From NCBI RefSeq assembly GCF_007655135.1, contig NC_045130.1, positions 19,101,363 to 19,165,362 of the forward strand: DNA of 64,000 nucleotides, given 5' to 3'. Both the position numbers and the translations under genes were made by a program. The notes under the pieces are model-generated. The model was not told the origin of the DNA. It saw nothing but the letters and a program-made list of their open reading frames with translations, and made no database searches. This DNA is from Punica granatum. Taxonomy: Eukaryota > Streptophyta > Magnoliopsida > Myrtales > Lythraceae. Shown here one piece after another: positions 24,261 through 36,706 of this stretch (position 1 is its first letter; each line of letters begins with the position of its first letter).

Positions 24261-26181
24261 GCGTCAAGGAGGGGTTGATAAGCATTTGTCTGGCATATGC
24301 TTTACACGCGAATAAAGAATCTCCTCCAGTTGCAGGCCCTCCAGCAATGATGTTAATGACACCACGAAGGGTTGATTCCCGCTTAGGAGTTCTGCGACGA
24401 GTTGCTCGCGAGTTTGATTAATCCCTCTGTTCTCTATGGTCATTTTGGGCTTGTTGCTTATATTCCTTCGGAGGACTTTGACGCCCCTTAGTGCTCAAAG
24501 GGCTAAGCAAACGCTTGTTGGAGTCCCCAGTGGTTGAGTCACTCCTCTGGACAAAGTCTTTAAGATGACCTGCCTGGATTAATTTCCCAATATCCATTTT
24601 CAGCGTCCAACTATTTGCCTTATAGTAACCGATAATACTTTCTAAGGTCACTACTTTTGGACTTCCCTGGCTCAGGTTTGTGGAACTTCTTCAGGTGTAA
24701 TTGCAAAATCTTGTTCATCACCACTGCTCTAGGTGCATTTAGCAGGGTGAACTGCTTTTCAAAGCCTCTACTCGAAGTCGAGCTTTTTTGGGTCTTTTGG
24801 CCTTCTTGAGTAGTCTCTTTCTTCCTTTTCCCAGCTCTCTCTTTCCCTTTCTTCTACTTGTTCAGTGACTCCTCAATAGACATGTACCTTTGGGCAACGA
24901 TAGTCATCTGAAAGAAATCTTCAAGAGGGGTTGTCTATAAGGCCTTAATAAGATCTTCATCACGAAGACCTTTCTAGAATGCATACATCATCTCGACTTG
25001 GGTTAATCCCTCGATCTCGGTTGCTTCCCTTAGAAATTGACTATACTGTCACGTAAAGTTTCTTTCTCTCCCTGCTCAAGGTTGAATATCTCTCTTGCTC
25101 TTCCTCACCTTTTTGGCCCCCACAAATCGCTCGAGAAAAGCTTCCTTCAGTTGCTTAAAACTTTGGATACTCCCTAGGGAAAGCAAGTGAAACCAGGTGC
25201 TTGCAATACCTCCTAGAGTTGCCAGGAAAGGCAAACACTTGATCTCGTTAGTTGCATTTCTTCCTAGGATTGAGGTAGTGTAGTTCCTCACATGCTCAAC
25301 TGGGTCAGGTATCCCATCAATTTGAGCAATGATTGGGACGTTAAACTTCTTCGGGATTATCGTTTCCCTTATTTCAGGAATGAAGGGGGAGTCGCTATTC
25401 TCATCAACTGCAGGTAACCCCCTTTGTTTTCTCTCGAATGCCTAGAGGGAACGTGCTACTTATACTCTTACCATCTTCACGATGTCTTCAGGAGTGAAGA
25501 GCAATGCAACTGGCGTAGCAATCCAGATATCTTGACAGGCGAATTTCTTACTGGACCGTCGGTATTATCCCAATTGTCGTCTGGCGTGGTAAATCCTTTT
25601 CACCCTCAGACTCTTTTGTTTCCTCGGAGCTAGGTTTAGAACTGTCGAGAGGCAAATCTTCCAGGATCATGGAACGTTTCCCTGCAGCTTGAAAGGTTGA
25701 GTCCTGGCACTCTTGTGGCAGTTGCTTAAGAGGTTAGCTACCATTGCTTCGTGGGGCAAATCCCATAGCCCTCCGATGCGAGCAAGTCTGAGGATGACCG
25801 TCAGTCTGAGATCGAGGCGAACGTTGGTCCCCTTGTGTGGTTGATTCTTGGTGGTGGCAGCGCTCCCAACTATTCGATCTCCTTCCCTGGCAATAATCCA
25901 GAAAAATTTTATTGCGAACTTCTTCTAGTGGGGACGCCAAATATGCCCGGTCGAGGTTAGTCTTGCCCTCTAGGTTGTCAACAGCACTAGCGACAACGAG
26001 GTCCGATCGAAGGGGCATAGTATCTACAGGGGACTGATTCCATTCTGCTCGGTCCCTACGCATCCCAGAAGCCGTGGGGTCACTGTTCCTCAACGTCCTG
26101 TAGGTTTCGAAGGTGTTGGGGTCATCAGGGCCCCGAATCCCCAAAGCTTTACTCCTTCGGGTCTCCACCGTGACCTTTAGT
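24261..26181 (-). pseudogene. Tat-lineage gypsy gag and gag-protease linker, decayed
   Basis: Minus strand. The N-terminal part at 26181-25734 is an acidic/basic low-complexity gag leader (RLGETRLKVTVETRRSKALG). The gag capsid-like block lies at about 25400-25076 and contains 'IKCLPFLATLGGIASTWF' and 'FLERFVGAKKVRKSKRD', the conserved retrotransposon gag pattern (hydrophobic-Trp-Phe, then Phe and basic residues). Near 24340-24261 comes GVINIIAGGPATGGDS, the linker that precedes the protease in Tat elements. Stops and frameshifts occur throughout. The protease active site continues beyond the inserted solo LTR, at 19222 and below. Confidence 0.75.
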
Positions 26182-26206
26182 CTCGTTTCCCCCAGACGGC
26201 GCCAAA
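26182..26206 (-). other. Primer-binding site of the minus-strand gypsy element
   Basis: On the minus strand the LTR end CA (26207) is followed by tttggcgccgtctgggggaa. This is the common plant gypsy layout, in which a TGGCGCCGTC-type sequence follows the 5' LTR. It fixes the right-hand LTR as the 5' LTR. Confidence 0.7.
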
Positions 26207-26659
26207 TGACGAAGTCGAGATCCAAGCTTCAATTCCTAAAGGTCTTCACGATCCGATCCGCATGAATAGTACTCCAAACCAATCTGCACGAAGAGACATG
26301 GAGTTTGTTCCTCGATTTCCCTCTCCGATACTTAAGTCAGTCTGGGGTTTTTCTCAGTGTGTAATCGATTGTAAATAACGTTCTTGACATGCTTATATAA
26401 GAGAGAGGATATATCAGGATACTTTTGAGATACTCGTGTAGAAATATATTTAATGAATATTTGATGACATGAACCATTTGGATTGAGAAAACAAGAAAGA
26501 TCATGTTACCTGTCCTGTAGATACTCAACTAGGCCCAACTTTGCCGCGGGCTTGGGCTTGTTGTGCCTCATCGCTTACTATTGACCTGATGGGCTAGCAT
26601 AGCGGACTTGCATGATGGGACTGCACTCAGGTCGCCGGGCCCCGAGTCCAGCAATAACA
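26207..26659 (-). mobile_element. 5' LTR of the minus-strand Tat-lineage gypsy element
   Basis: The LTR is bounded by TG (minus strand, 26659) and CA (26207), next to the primer-binding site. A TATA box-like TATATAAG lies on the minus strand at about 26392-26400. No matching 3' LTR is present at the left end (15.5-16.3 kb), consistent with truncation there. The outer boundary at 26659 is an estimate because the partner LTR is missing and no target duplication can be checked. Confidence 0.55.
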
Positions 26660-29153
26660 TATCTGTTGATATTTACTCCTCCTAATGGTTACATATTACG
26701 ATTAAATTATACCAATTTGTTCCTGATTTAGCATCAAACACAACAATATCCCGAAATAAATCGAAAAATATTAAGCCATGTGAATTGTATGGATCCACCT
26801 ATTCCAAGCATGGAAGAATATCGTCGATTCGTATCCCTTTCGTCCATATCTAAAGTGATCATAGTAATAGCCATCTTCCAGCTTTGATCTTTTTCTCTCT
26901 TGTTCGATAGGCATGGGAAAAAGGCTGTAAAAAATCTTTCTTAGCGATCCATTGTTATCATAAGCATCAAACTTCCTAATTCGTTAATTATGTAAATGAT
27001 TTATTTGTTTATATGCCATAAGCATTATTAAAATTTCATTTCCACTATCCTTCTGCCCAACCTCAAATGCCTTTTTTTCTCGCTTACTTGTAAGTAAGCA
27101 CATGTTTGTGTTCGGAACTAATCCTGACAGCTTCCTAAACACAAGCAACGTTTTCCAACGTAAATTGAATGCATGCAATGCATTACAACCGGTTTTTGTT
27201 TGTTATTTCTAGTCGGCCAACCTTTCTCACTTTTGTCAAATGTTCAATTTCTCAAAATCCAGCCTCCTGGCCCAAATCGGTGCTTCTATCTTTCAGTGAC
27301 CGGAACACCAGTGGTTAGGCTCGAATGTTATCACGTCGGCATTGCCACGTAGTGACACCACTGCCCTCAAAGACTTTTCATATGATTCTGAATCTGCAGA
27401 AAAGTAGTAGCCCGATTTGTCGTTGCCTCCAAAGTGAAAGGAGCCCGAGCACTTCGGATGAGACGTGTGAACAACCAGGGCTATGCAATCCGATCGAAAC
27501 CCGTGAAAGTTACGGGGGATCAACAAATAGCATGGAGTATTAAGGAAGATGACAAACAAAGATGATTGTTTCCCCGGGGCCCGTAATTGACCAGACCTGA
27601 GTAATAATACAGATTCCATTTCCATTACATGGACAGGACCCACAAAAGGATTAGGCTTAAAACTGTTTTGTTCAAGGGATTGCTTGAATTGGCCCGTCCA
27701 CAGAAAAGATTAGGCTATAAACAGAGCACGCGGCTTCCAATTCTATCTTACTAAATGGCCTATTTATTTTACTAGGCTTCTTTGCAGTCAAAACTGCAAT
27801 TCCATAGATAAATTTGTATTGTATAACCCCCCATTCCATCATCATACCGAACCAACGTTCATTGGTTCCAATACACGGGGAAGAGTCGAGCGACCGAGCC
27901 TGACAATGACTTAGAAAACCTACAGGCCATTCTTACCCCACTTTCGCTTCTCGAGTGATACCAAAGCCTCAAATCTTCCTACCATTATGAGAGTTCTTGT
28001 TATGCAATATATCAAAATAATTTTTCAAGATCAAAAGTTCAAAAACCACATTTTAAGAGCAGCAGCTGAGTCATATTATTGCACTTTTCTTCCCGACGAA
28101 ATGTCATATATATCTCGATAATAGTAATAGCTCAATTATTGTCAGCTAAATTGATTTTAAGAGAGAGGAGCAGATGGCACCTGTGAAGACAAAAGAATTG
28201 GAATGTCATTATCTGTCGGCAATGGACTGTCGTATGTTCTTCCTTCCACAGTCATGGAAATATCCCACGACGACCCACAACCACAACCACAACCCACGGA
28301 CAAGACAGCTCCAATAATGCAATGCATTAGCCATGGATGCATCAATTCACGGAAAATGAAAAGTGACCTACCAGAGATTATTCCGGTCATCCAGAAGTTA
28401 TTGTGTATTCTGAAATTTACCATGATGTAAATAATTTTAGACCGATAGCATTGAAACGTTCATTAACACCTTCGAAGAAGGAATCGCATCAAGTGTAATT
28501 TACTACATTATATGGGTGTTACATGGATTCAAGAGTATCTCAGCAAGTACCCTTCAAAACCCAACACGAATTCGTAATTATACAAGAGAGACGAAGAAGT
28601 TTCCTTCACAAGACTACCGGATTCTCTTTCTCACAATATGATACGCAGAATCTAGGCAATTCATTCCCCCACCTTATCAGCAGCTTATTACACGAAGTGG
28701 ATCGATGAACACCCTCCAAGCATCCTGCACCTTAACAATGGTCTCCCAAGTATCCGTGCGCAAGTAACCACAATTTTGGAGAAAATCATCTCCACTGAAA
28801 CCCAAAAGAGATTACATGATGCTGACTCTACACACAGCCGAGCTGTAGAATCAGGCTTTGCCTTGGTTCACATCTAGTCATTGAGATAGTCTACAAGTCT
28901 ACCTAAAATTTAAATTAAATAAAACACCATCAGCCATCTGGAGAAAATTTTTATAATAGATCATAGGCCCAAACAATTGCAACTCAATTTTTTTTTTTAA
29001 CTGATTAGTTAAACGAACAAATCATAATATCACAAGTACCCTAAATGTCAAACAAGACCTATTAAATTCGACTTCCAAAGGCGATGAGCGAAAAAGACTA
29101 TTTAACACCACCACAACCCAAATGCAAGGAAGTTGATACGTTCACCCTTCAGA
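26660..29153. other. Intergenic region, nothing recognised
   Basis: About 2.5 kb of mixed AT-rich sequence. Small frames exist (for instance 27293-27643 and 28157-28423, minus), but they have no domain, no splice support and low-complexity parts (a short ccacaa repeat near 28270). The last few hundred bases before 29154 should include the CWC25 3' UTR. Confidence 0.5.
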
Positions 29154-32014
29154 TCAAGACCGTCTGAAAGCGTTGCCCTCGCCTGTTTGAGACCTATGTT
29201 GTGAGTAATAAGTCCGACGACGGACACTCTCCTCTATGGTGGAGCTTCCACCCTTCTCTGCCCCATAAACGCTCTTCTGGATAGCATCCAAGAAGTTTTT
29301 GCCACGTGATGAGACATCCCGATTAGCTTCGCTTGCATCATTATCATCAGCTTTCTTCAGACGCTTCCATCTCTGTTCCTCGTGCAGCTCTGCATCCATT
29401 TGCATCTCCTGCAGCCTCGCTGCTCTCTCTTCCTCAGAAATTTTAGGAGCCACGTTTCGACGCTTATAATTTGATGAGTCATTCCTACTATCTGTTCTTG
29501 AACCATATTTTGACGCACTTTCTTCATGGAAATATTTTCTTTCCCTTTCCCTTCTAGAAACATCAGAATTTGAAGGGCCTTCAGAGTAATATCTTTCACG
29601 CTGGGTTTTCTCATGATTCCTCCTATCTTGATTGTCATCCCTTCCAGATCTTCTATCGGTCAATCCATCAACAGATGTTTCCTTGTTTCTAATATATTCG
29701 TGACGACTCTTCCGCCTACGAATTTCTGTATCACTTGATTCATCCTCTGAATCTGATCGTGCCCTTCTACGATACTCATCCCGATTGGAGCTCTTGCGGG
29801 ATTTCTTTCTGCTTTCCTTCTCGGCTTCATCAGAGGCATTACTAGAATCTGCTGGCTCAGAAGATACATGTTTCTTATGCTTTGAATCTTTGTGATGGTG
29901 CTTCTTTCGCCGTTCTTTCTTCCCATCATCCTTGTCTTCCTTTTCTCCAGCCTATAGAATGATGCAACAGCAAAACAGAGTCAGCAAGAATAAAACAAGA
30001 CGATTTTGGGTCATACAAGAGATTATTAAATTCATATTGAGCTGTAGCATTTATTTTTACTTCTCTTCAATCACTGAAGGGATCTTATTATATTGCTACT
30101 GATTTCTAGCAGAGCTATTGGATTATCCTTGTAGAGTTACATTATTTAAGTTTAAAGAACTGCTGCCAGACAGTCAACTTCTGGCAATAAAAGAGTTGGA
30201 CCATCCATCAAAGAAGACGATCAAAAATATGTGATTCAAAGTTTGCAGCAATCAGACTTCGCTTAAATTAATTATAAGCGACATTCTAAAGGGAAAATAA
30301 TAAACTACAAAACCCTTGGAAAGGCCACTTATCAACACGAGAAAAAGAGAAAGCAGAAACTCACACCCATTTTTTTATTTTTCTGCAAGGCATGTGATTC
30401 AAAAATTTGACAAGGTAGGGAAGGTCCTCAATGAAATCCCACACAACACCACTTTTCTAATCAATTCTTTTTACATTGAGAAAGAAAGAAGACAGGATGA
30501 AAATAGAATTCCAATTGGGAAATCTTCTTCCTCCAGGTTCACTCCACAAAATACACAATTACAAAAGAAAGCAGTCAAAAGTCCTCATGATATATAGTCT
30601 TGTAAAAGCAGAGATTTTAATTCAGCCACCATATTAAAGTGTTATTGATATTCTATGGACACATAAGACAGAAACTACACAGACTGATATTAAATTAGTA
30701 GATTTCTTGTTTTGTGGTTAAAGTTCAAGTCACTATTTGTATTTTATCTAGTTTACGCGCGCGCACACACACACATATACATAATATATATATATATATA
30801 TATGCCCGAAATGAAAAAAAATTTACTTCGGAGGAAAAACAATATTTTCAGGTCCAGTTGATAAAAGTAAAATACTAAAAGAAGTTCGAAATCAATTTTA
30901 TAGAAAACACTAGCAGACAACTTAAGTCCTCCAGCTATGACAAATGCAAAACTTCACATTGACTCTAAATAGAGAAAACGGAGAGCCATATTTCCCTCAC
31001 CCCATATATACCCCAAGAAACAAAATCACTTGCAAGAGTTTGGTGCATATGAGATATACAATAACTCTTTATTAGGGGTGAACCATCCCAATATTTACGT
31101 GGAAAATCGTGTTTCAAGCCTAGGAACAGATTAACTGATTAATACAAGCTGCCTTACTAATCAACTCCTAATCCAGTGCCCTAACATAGCTTCCGAGACA
31201 AGTTCCCCTTATGAAGTAAGGAAAATGAGACTAATTTAAAAAAAGGAGTTTTTGATAGAATTCGGCTTACAGATTTGCGTATCATAGCCATCTGGACGGG
31301 GTTGTTCTTGATACGAGCGAGTGCCTCCTGTTCCCGTTTCCGAATCAATAACAAAGGATCAGAGTGCAGCTTCCTCCAGGCATCATTGGCCGAGTTCGAC
31401 TTATCCTCGAATAGAGCTCCTGGAACACCAGAAGCTGATGCCTGCTGTGCCGATGAAGAAGAAGCCGCTGCCTCACTCAGGGCATCCCCTTTGTCTAGTG
31501 ACTTGAACAGCACACCTTCGGAGCTCCCCTTTCCAACAGCTAAACCTGAATCGTACAGAAAATCCAATCTCTCTTGCCTCCTGAACGAATAAATTGCAAA
31601 ACATTCAATGAATTTGAAAGAAGATTCAAACGTTCTATGGGCAGCCGCAAATTTTTCATCAATCAAATTCAATACGCAATATGATGTCTTCATCTCATGA
31701 AGTGAAGATAAAAATCATGGAGTGTACAATCAATTGATCCAAACCCAAACCCAAACCCAAAAACTAACCCTAACCCTAGCCGAAATTGTAGATAGAGGAG
31801 AGGGGGAAGCTAGGGAAGGGGCTTACGGGACAATCCCGGCTTGTTCTTGGAGAAGGCGGAACTCGTTGCGTTCTCTCTCTTCCTGGATCTGCTTGCGAAG
31901 CTCCTCCAACTTCTTCTGCTCCTCCTCGTGCTTCTGCTCCGCCTTCCATACGTTCTCTATGTTCCGGAGGCTCCCCGTGTGCCATCCCTTCTTGTTCAAG
32001 AACTTCAACGCCAT
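29154..32014 (-). CDS. CWC25: Pre-mRNA-splicing factor CWC25 homologue (3 exons, 431 aa)
   Basis: Exons are 31827-32014, 31271-31580 and 29154-29951. All introns have GT-AG borders (donors gtaagc, acceptors ttcag and tatag) and the joined frame is open for 431 codons. The N-terminus MALKFLNKKGWHTGSLRNIE begins a Cir_N domain (about residues 8-45) with a charged coiled-coil tail. Residues about 137-166 carry the CWC25 hallmark DPLLLIRKREQEALARIKNN. The exon 3 product is a long, highly charged Lys/Arg/Ser/Glu region with RS-like patches, ending EGNAFRRS. CWC25 joins the activated spliceosome for the first transesterification step, so a nuclear role is expected. The start is the first Met of the conserved N-terminus. 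Intron 2 is 1.3 kb and contains a microsatellite. The gene looks intact. Confidence 0.93.
30757..30804. repeat. CA/TA microsatellite in CWC25 intron 2
   Basis: A run of gcgcgcacacacac passes into alternating tatatata. It is a simple sequence repeat and lies entirely within the intron. Confidence 0.85.
31733..31786. repeat. Telomere-like short repeats in CWC25 intron 1
   Basis: Several aacccaa units are followed by ctaaccctaaccctagcc on the plus strand (TTAGGG-type on the gene strand). This is a short interstitial telomere-like or telo-box tract inside the first intron, about 50-90 bp downstream of exon 1. Confidence 0.6.
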
Positions 32015-32041
32015 TCTCCTCCCTTTCGCTTCGAAGCTGTG

Positions 32042-32069
32042 CTCTCTCTCTCTCTCTCTAGGGTTCTGC
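32042..32069 (-). promoter_or_regulatory. GA repeat and telo-box-like motif in the CWC25 5' UTR
   Basis: On the gene strand, gaaccctag is followed by a (GA)n run, 30-60 bp upstream of the ATG. GA/CT runs and AACCCTA telo-boxes are common near the start sites of plant housekeeping genes. The regulatory role is inference. Confidence 0.45.
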
Positions 32070-32549
32070 GCAAGTTCAAGCTTGACGAAGAGAACGTAAA
32101 TGGAAATTTCGTTTTCTCCTTCAAACGAACCCAGACGAGAGAAAGGATGAGTCGGCTCTTTCTATTTTACAAATTTTTTTATTTTTTTAATAATTTTAAT
32201 TTAATTTATTTATTTATTATTCTTATTATTATTATTACTACTGCTGCAATAGCCTTTCATGCCCGTATGTTGCTAAATTCTATAAACAAAAATTTACTAG
32301 GGAATTACATTTATTTATAATATTAAAAATTGAATTTAATAATATTTGTTGATATGAATTTATAGTTACAAATGTATATATGATATATAATTTTTATATA
32401 CTATATAAATTTTAGTATAATATAAAAATACTTTAATTTATTTAAGATTCTCATTATTTTCACATGTACATAATATTAATAAATTATATTTACTTGAACG
32501 TATGTGAGGATATTTTTGTCGCTAAACACATACCAAATGAATTCTTTTA

Positions 32550-32733
32550 GGGCGCGTTTGATTTCTTAGTTTGATTTTAAAAAAAATCATGATTTTGATA
32601 TTAACTCTATCAACTACACAACAAAAACATACGTTTTCCAAGTCAAATTTATAATGCCATCTCATTTGTCATTTTCTACGATCAAAATCAAAATCAAAAT
32701 CAAAGTTACTTTAACTCTGAAACCAAACACACT
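32550..32733. mobile_element. Tourist-like MITE, 184 bp, TSD TTA
   Basis: Ends GGGCGCGTTTGATTTC and, on the other strand, AGTGTGTTTGGTTTC form imperfect terminal inverted repeats. The interior has no coding capacity. The 3-bp direct repeat TTA flanks it (32547-32549 and 32734-32736). Ends of the type GxxxGTTTGGTTTC with a TTA/TAA duplication are those of PIF/Harbinger-type MITEs. It lies about 0.5 kb upstream of the CWC25 start. Confidence 0.65.
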
Positions 32734-32736
32734 TTA

Positions 32737-33509
32737 AATTCTATAACTATCATATAAATCAATTTATAATATATAAAAATTGAGCAATGATATCATGAGA
32801 GTTCCATTAGCAAACCCTCAGTTCACGGATGATCGTCATTTCAACTGCTCAGATAATTTAATTCTAAATATGAGATATATGGTATTTGTCTATTTTTACA
32901 TTAATATTTCTTAAGTAGGATATCGATGGTATATGTCTTATGTAGTTTACCAATGAGATATTTACTACATTCAATGTATGAAGGACATCGAGAAGTTTTC
33001 TTGATAACTAAATAGATCCCTCAAAATATGTGATTTTTTTGCCAAATTCAATGTATGACGTGAACCTTGACAAATCTACTGCGAGACCCGATAATAATAG
33101 ATGGAAATCAAACTCGGGACTGTCCAATGAGGGTTTCAACACGATGGAATATTGATCCACTAACTATACATAGTTAGAAACTAATATTATAAGGAATGGA
33201 AATCACAAGATATTACACTTACAAAATCTACAAAGTTTCTGAAGAATAATTCAGAGAAAATCCTCTCACAATGTTGATTGAAAAACTGCACTAACCCCGC
33301 AAATGAAGACTGTAAACCTTAAAGAGAGAGAAAAAAGTTTCCTAAACCTAATGGGCTAGGCTATTGGGCTCGGTTTAAAAGAAGTGTAAATTTATCAAGC
33401 CCAAAGTTACATAGAACCAGTTTATTAAAATAGAATAATCGTCTTGAAACAAAAGCCTGAATTTAGCTCACTGAAATCGAACCATCTTCTAGTTGAACAT
33501 AAAGGATGT
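32737..33509 (-). other. AT-rich intergenic sequence, possibly ending in an LTR remnant
   Basis: 32737-33170 shows nothing recognisable. From about 33180 to 33509 the minus strand carries phrases common in gypsy LTRs (agcccaatagcc, ttaaggtttacagtcttcatttgc). This may be the 3' LTR of the gypsy remnant seen on the other side of the Harbinger element, at 38266. That link is inference; no paired LTR is present. Confidence 0.35.
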
Positions 33510-35391
33510 TAATAATGCATTTGTTTTCGGAATTAAAGTCAAGAATTTGTGATTGTGATTGTGATTGTAGAAGAAGACAAAAATATTATTTGACCGTTTG
33601 TGGGGTCCACCATCCTGTATCTACCCTTGCCCCCACCACACCCCAGGCCGTGCAAAGGCCCTATTCTTTGTTTGACTGAAAGAACAAAGGTTGGCCCCTA
33701 CCCAACGTTCTGCATAACAGACACCTCACAGCCTCCCCAAATTTCTCCCTTCTGCGATCTACATCCGTGAAGCTTTAATCCGCGAATCTGTCGGTGAGAG
33801 GCGAAAAGGACATATCCTCTACGAACGCGTGAACGGGCAGTGATCCCCCCTGCAGAATTCGGTCGAATTTTGTCGGGATCAGTGGACAGGCGTCGAATTT
33901 TGTCGGGCCCCTACCAATGGGTGTTACGGTATAAGAGGCATCTTCCTCGGAAGCCAATTCCATATCGAAGTGAAAGGTACTTTCTTCCTCCAATTTCAAG
34001 TTACATTCTGTGATTTTGCCCAATTTGTATGCCGGGTTGAGGATAGTTCTTCACCCATGCTGTTGGTCGAAGTTGCTGATGATTTTTGGTCGATTTCGGT
34101 TTGATTGCTTTCTGTGCGGTGGAATTTGTTGTTGCTGTTGGCCAATTTGTCGATTCCCGCTGCTTTGGATTGGACTACTGATCTGTTTTGCTGCGTTCTG
34201 TTTGTCTGAAACCTTGCTCGTTGCATTTGTTTGGTTGCCCTGGTCACAGGCAGCACAGATGCTCGATGAAATGTCTGTGAAGGGCTTAATAGAAATAGCA
34301 TTACAATTGTCTGAGCTCTTGCTGATGATTCGTTAAACTTTTAAAGTTGTTACTCAAACTGAGAAAGTATGCTCTTAACTCACTGTAATTGTAGAGAAGA
34401 AAGTGCACTTACCACATAGAAGGCCCCGAGCAGTATGAGCAAAAAGACACCGATGATGGATGCTTCTAAAGGGAGAACCTGAAGCCTCCTTCCAGCTCGG
34501 GGCTGCACAGACAACTGATCAACCTGCTCTTTCTCCTTTTCCCTCTCTTTGTCCTTCTTCTTGCTCTTTGAATCGTCTTCTCTCAGCTCTGTATATGACT
34601 GTGGTCTGGCTAATACAGCTCAAGTTTAAACTGGATACTCCATGCGCAATGGTGATGCTCATGGCCTTCTGTTTATGTCTCTTTGCATCATTGGTCTTGG
34701 TAATTACGGATCTCATTTAGAGAAGATGAGGTTTACTGTGTCTGCGCACACTTGCTCTGTAGATGTCCTTTCCTTTGCTGTGTCCTCACTTTTATTAGGC
34801 TTCAGTGCATTGATTTGTGCAGAAGTGCTATCAGTACTAGCATCCCCTGCCTTGTTGGGCAAAAGATATTGTGCGGTTTAGTCCCCAGTTGGATAAAATA
34901 ACATATGATTATAAAGAACTAAGAACTGAAAGGAAGGAAAAAAAAAACACAAAAGTAGTAAAAGGAAAAACACTCACAGCAGCTTGGGAATTAACAGAGT
35001 ATCCTATCTTGCCACGAATGCTGGAGCTATTTCTGTCAATTTTTCTGGGAAAAGAGAAAGGTTTCTTCCTCTGGTCGGTGGGTTGACTGAAATAATCGAG
35101 TCTGAATATTCATAACCGATTCTGTATTTGATTATTTTTGCAATCATGTGATAAATAACTGCTCTCTTATGATCAAATAATGTTTATCTTAGCACCTGAA
35201 TCCACTTCTGTAAGTCTGTACGTCGAATTTGGACATATTCTCTGCGGTTTGAACTGAAGATGTTGCCTTGCCTGCATATTTATATGTCTGTTTTTGTGCT
35301 GAATTTTCAACAAGTGCACACAAACATTGTTGTTTGTCATATTTTATTGTATCATCGCAGTATAAATTGTTGTTATAGTTCTTTCAAAGAC

Positions 35392-36414
35392 ATGGCCCCC
35401 AAAGGTGAAGGCGTACTTGAGTGGACTGAAGCGCTGGAGAACGCTTTCATTACCATCTTGCTCGAGAAGTTCACAAGGACGCATACAACATATTGGAAAG
35501 CCAGGGACTGGGAACAAATGAATAAGGAGCTGGAAGAGCAATTTCCAGGCACCATTCTCGACGCCAACAAGTTGCGGCAGAAACTACGCAGACTGAGGAT
35601 CCAATACATGCAGTTCACCGAGCTGATTGCGCACACTGGAGTCGGCTGGGATGAGACAACCAATACCGTAAAGGCGAATGCTGATGTCTGGGATAAGTTT
35701 ATTAAGGTATAGTAACACTAACCTTTACTTCTAACACATTTTTCAGTTTGTAATTTTCCACTTAAAGTAGTTCATACTGTTATATTTGTTGCGTTTTTTT
35801 TTAACCTGCAGAAGAACAGCAGCTTCAAGACTTTTCAGAACAGAGGTTGCAAGCATTACACATCATTAAAAGAGTTGTTCAAGTCTAAGACAGCAACAGG
35901 TGCATTACGAATTTCATCCACCGACCCACCAAAGAGCCCAGAAACATATGCACGCATGGAAGAGGAGTTCCTAGCAGCCGCGTCAAGCTGTGGGAAAGAA
36001 CCGATCAATCTTGAAGAGGGATCCGGCGATAGTGATGACCCCGTTCATGAGGTTACCGAACCAGTTGTTACTGGGTCCCGTCGTCGTGTGCGCAAAAGGA
36101 GTTCGACCACCGGGTCGCGGCTGCAGGAGTGCCTTGACATGTTGAAGTGCAATCTCAGCAATAGGGACAAGGACATAAATTGTACCCCTCCTGAAACGAA
36201 GAAAAGCAAATCCGTGACGAGCCCCGACAAACCAGTGAAGGGCAGCATCGAGGAGGCGATGGATGTGCTCAATAAAATGCGTCCATCCATGTCCATAAAA
36301 GAGTATCTCGTTGCTAGTGATCGACTTTCAAGGGAGGAGCACACACGGCGTATGTTCATGTGCCTTCTCGATGATACAAGGTTGCCATGGGTTTGTAGCC
36401 TGCTTGACCCTTGA
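35392..36414 (+). CDS. PIF/Harbinger ORF1, Myb/SANT-like DNA-binding protein (2 exons, 305 aa)
   Basis: Exons are 35392-35706 and 35812-36414, joined by a gtatag...ctgcag intron in phase 0, giving 305 codons without interruption. Residues about 9-100 form a Myb/SANT-like domain: WTEALENAFITILLEKFTR, then YWKARDWEQMNKELEEQFPG and LRQKLRRLRIQYMQF. The second half is acidic then basic, with RRRVRKRSSTTGSR as a likely nuclear localisation signal, and ends LPWVCSLLDP. In PIF/Harbinger elements such a protein binds the ends and helps bring the transposase to the nucleus (family knowledge). A splice acceptor-like cgcag 31 bp before the ATG may end a 5' UTR intron. The frame is intact, unlike the transposase next to it. 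Confidence 0.85.
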
Positions 36415-36706
36415 ACAGCCACGGTCCATCGTCTAATGCGATATATCTTTATAACTAAGAGTTTATTTGTTATGTCATCTACCAAACCTTTGTTTTATAT
36501 TTGTTGCGTGTGCTATTACTTTGCTTGAACTATGTGTTTGTTTTATGTGACTCTTGTGACATGCAATTACGATGTTTGTGATTTGCACTTGCATTTGTTT
36601 TACATTTTAATCTTGATTCCTTTGACCATATCATTTCAATTCTATGCTTTTGGTAATCTGCCATCTTGTTTGTCGATATAGTTCGCTAAGCTAAAGGTAA
36701 CACACA

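Noticed and set aside
27293..27643. 116-codon minus-strand frame in the intergenic region
   Set aside because: No recognisable domain or splice structure; kept only as unassigned sequence.
31733..31786. Telomere or interstitial telomeric block
   Set aside because: Only a few degenerate units inside an intron; too short for a telomere-derived block.
31275..32320. Plus-strand frames opposite CWC25 exons 1 and 2
   Set aside because: Shadows of the real minus-strand exons, which have splice sites and a conserved protein.
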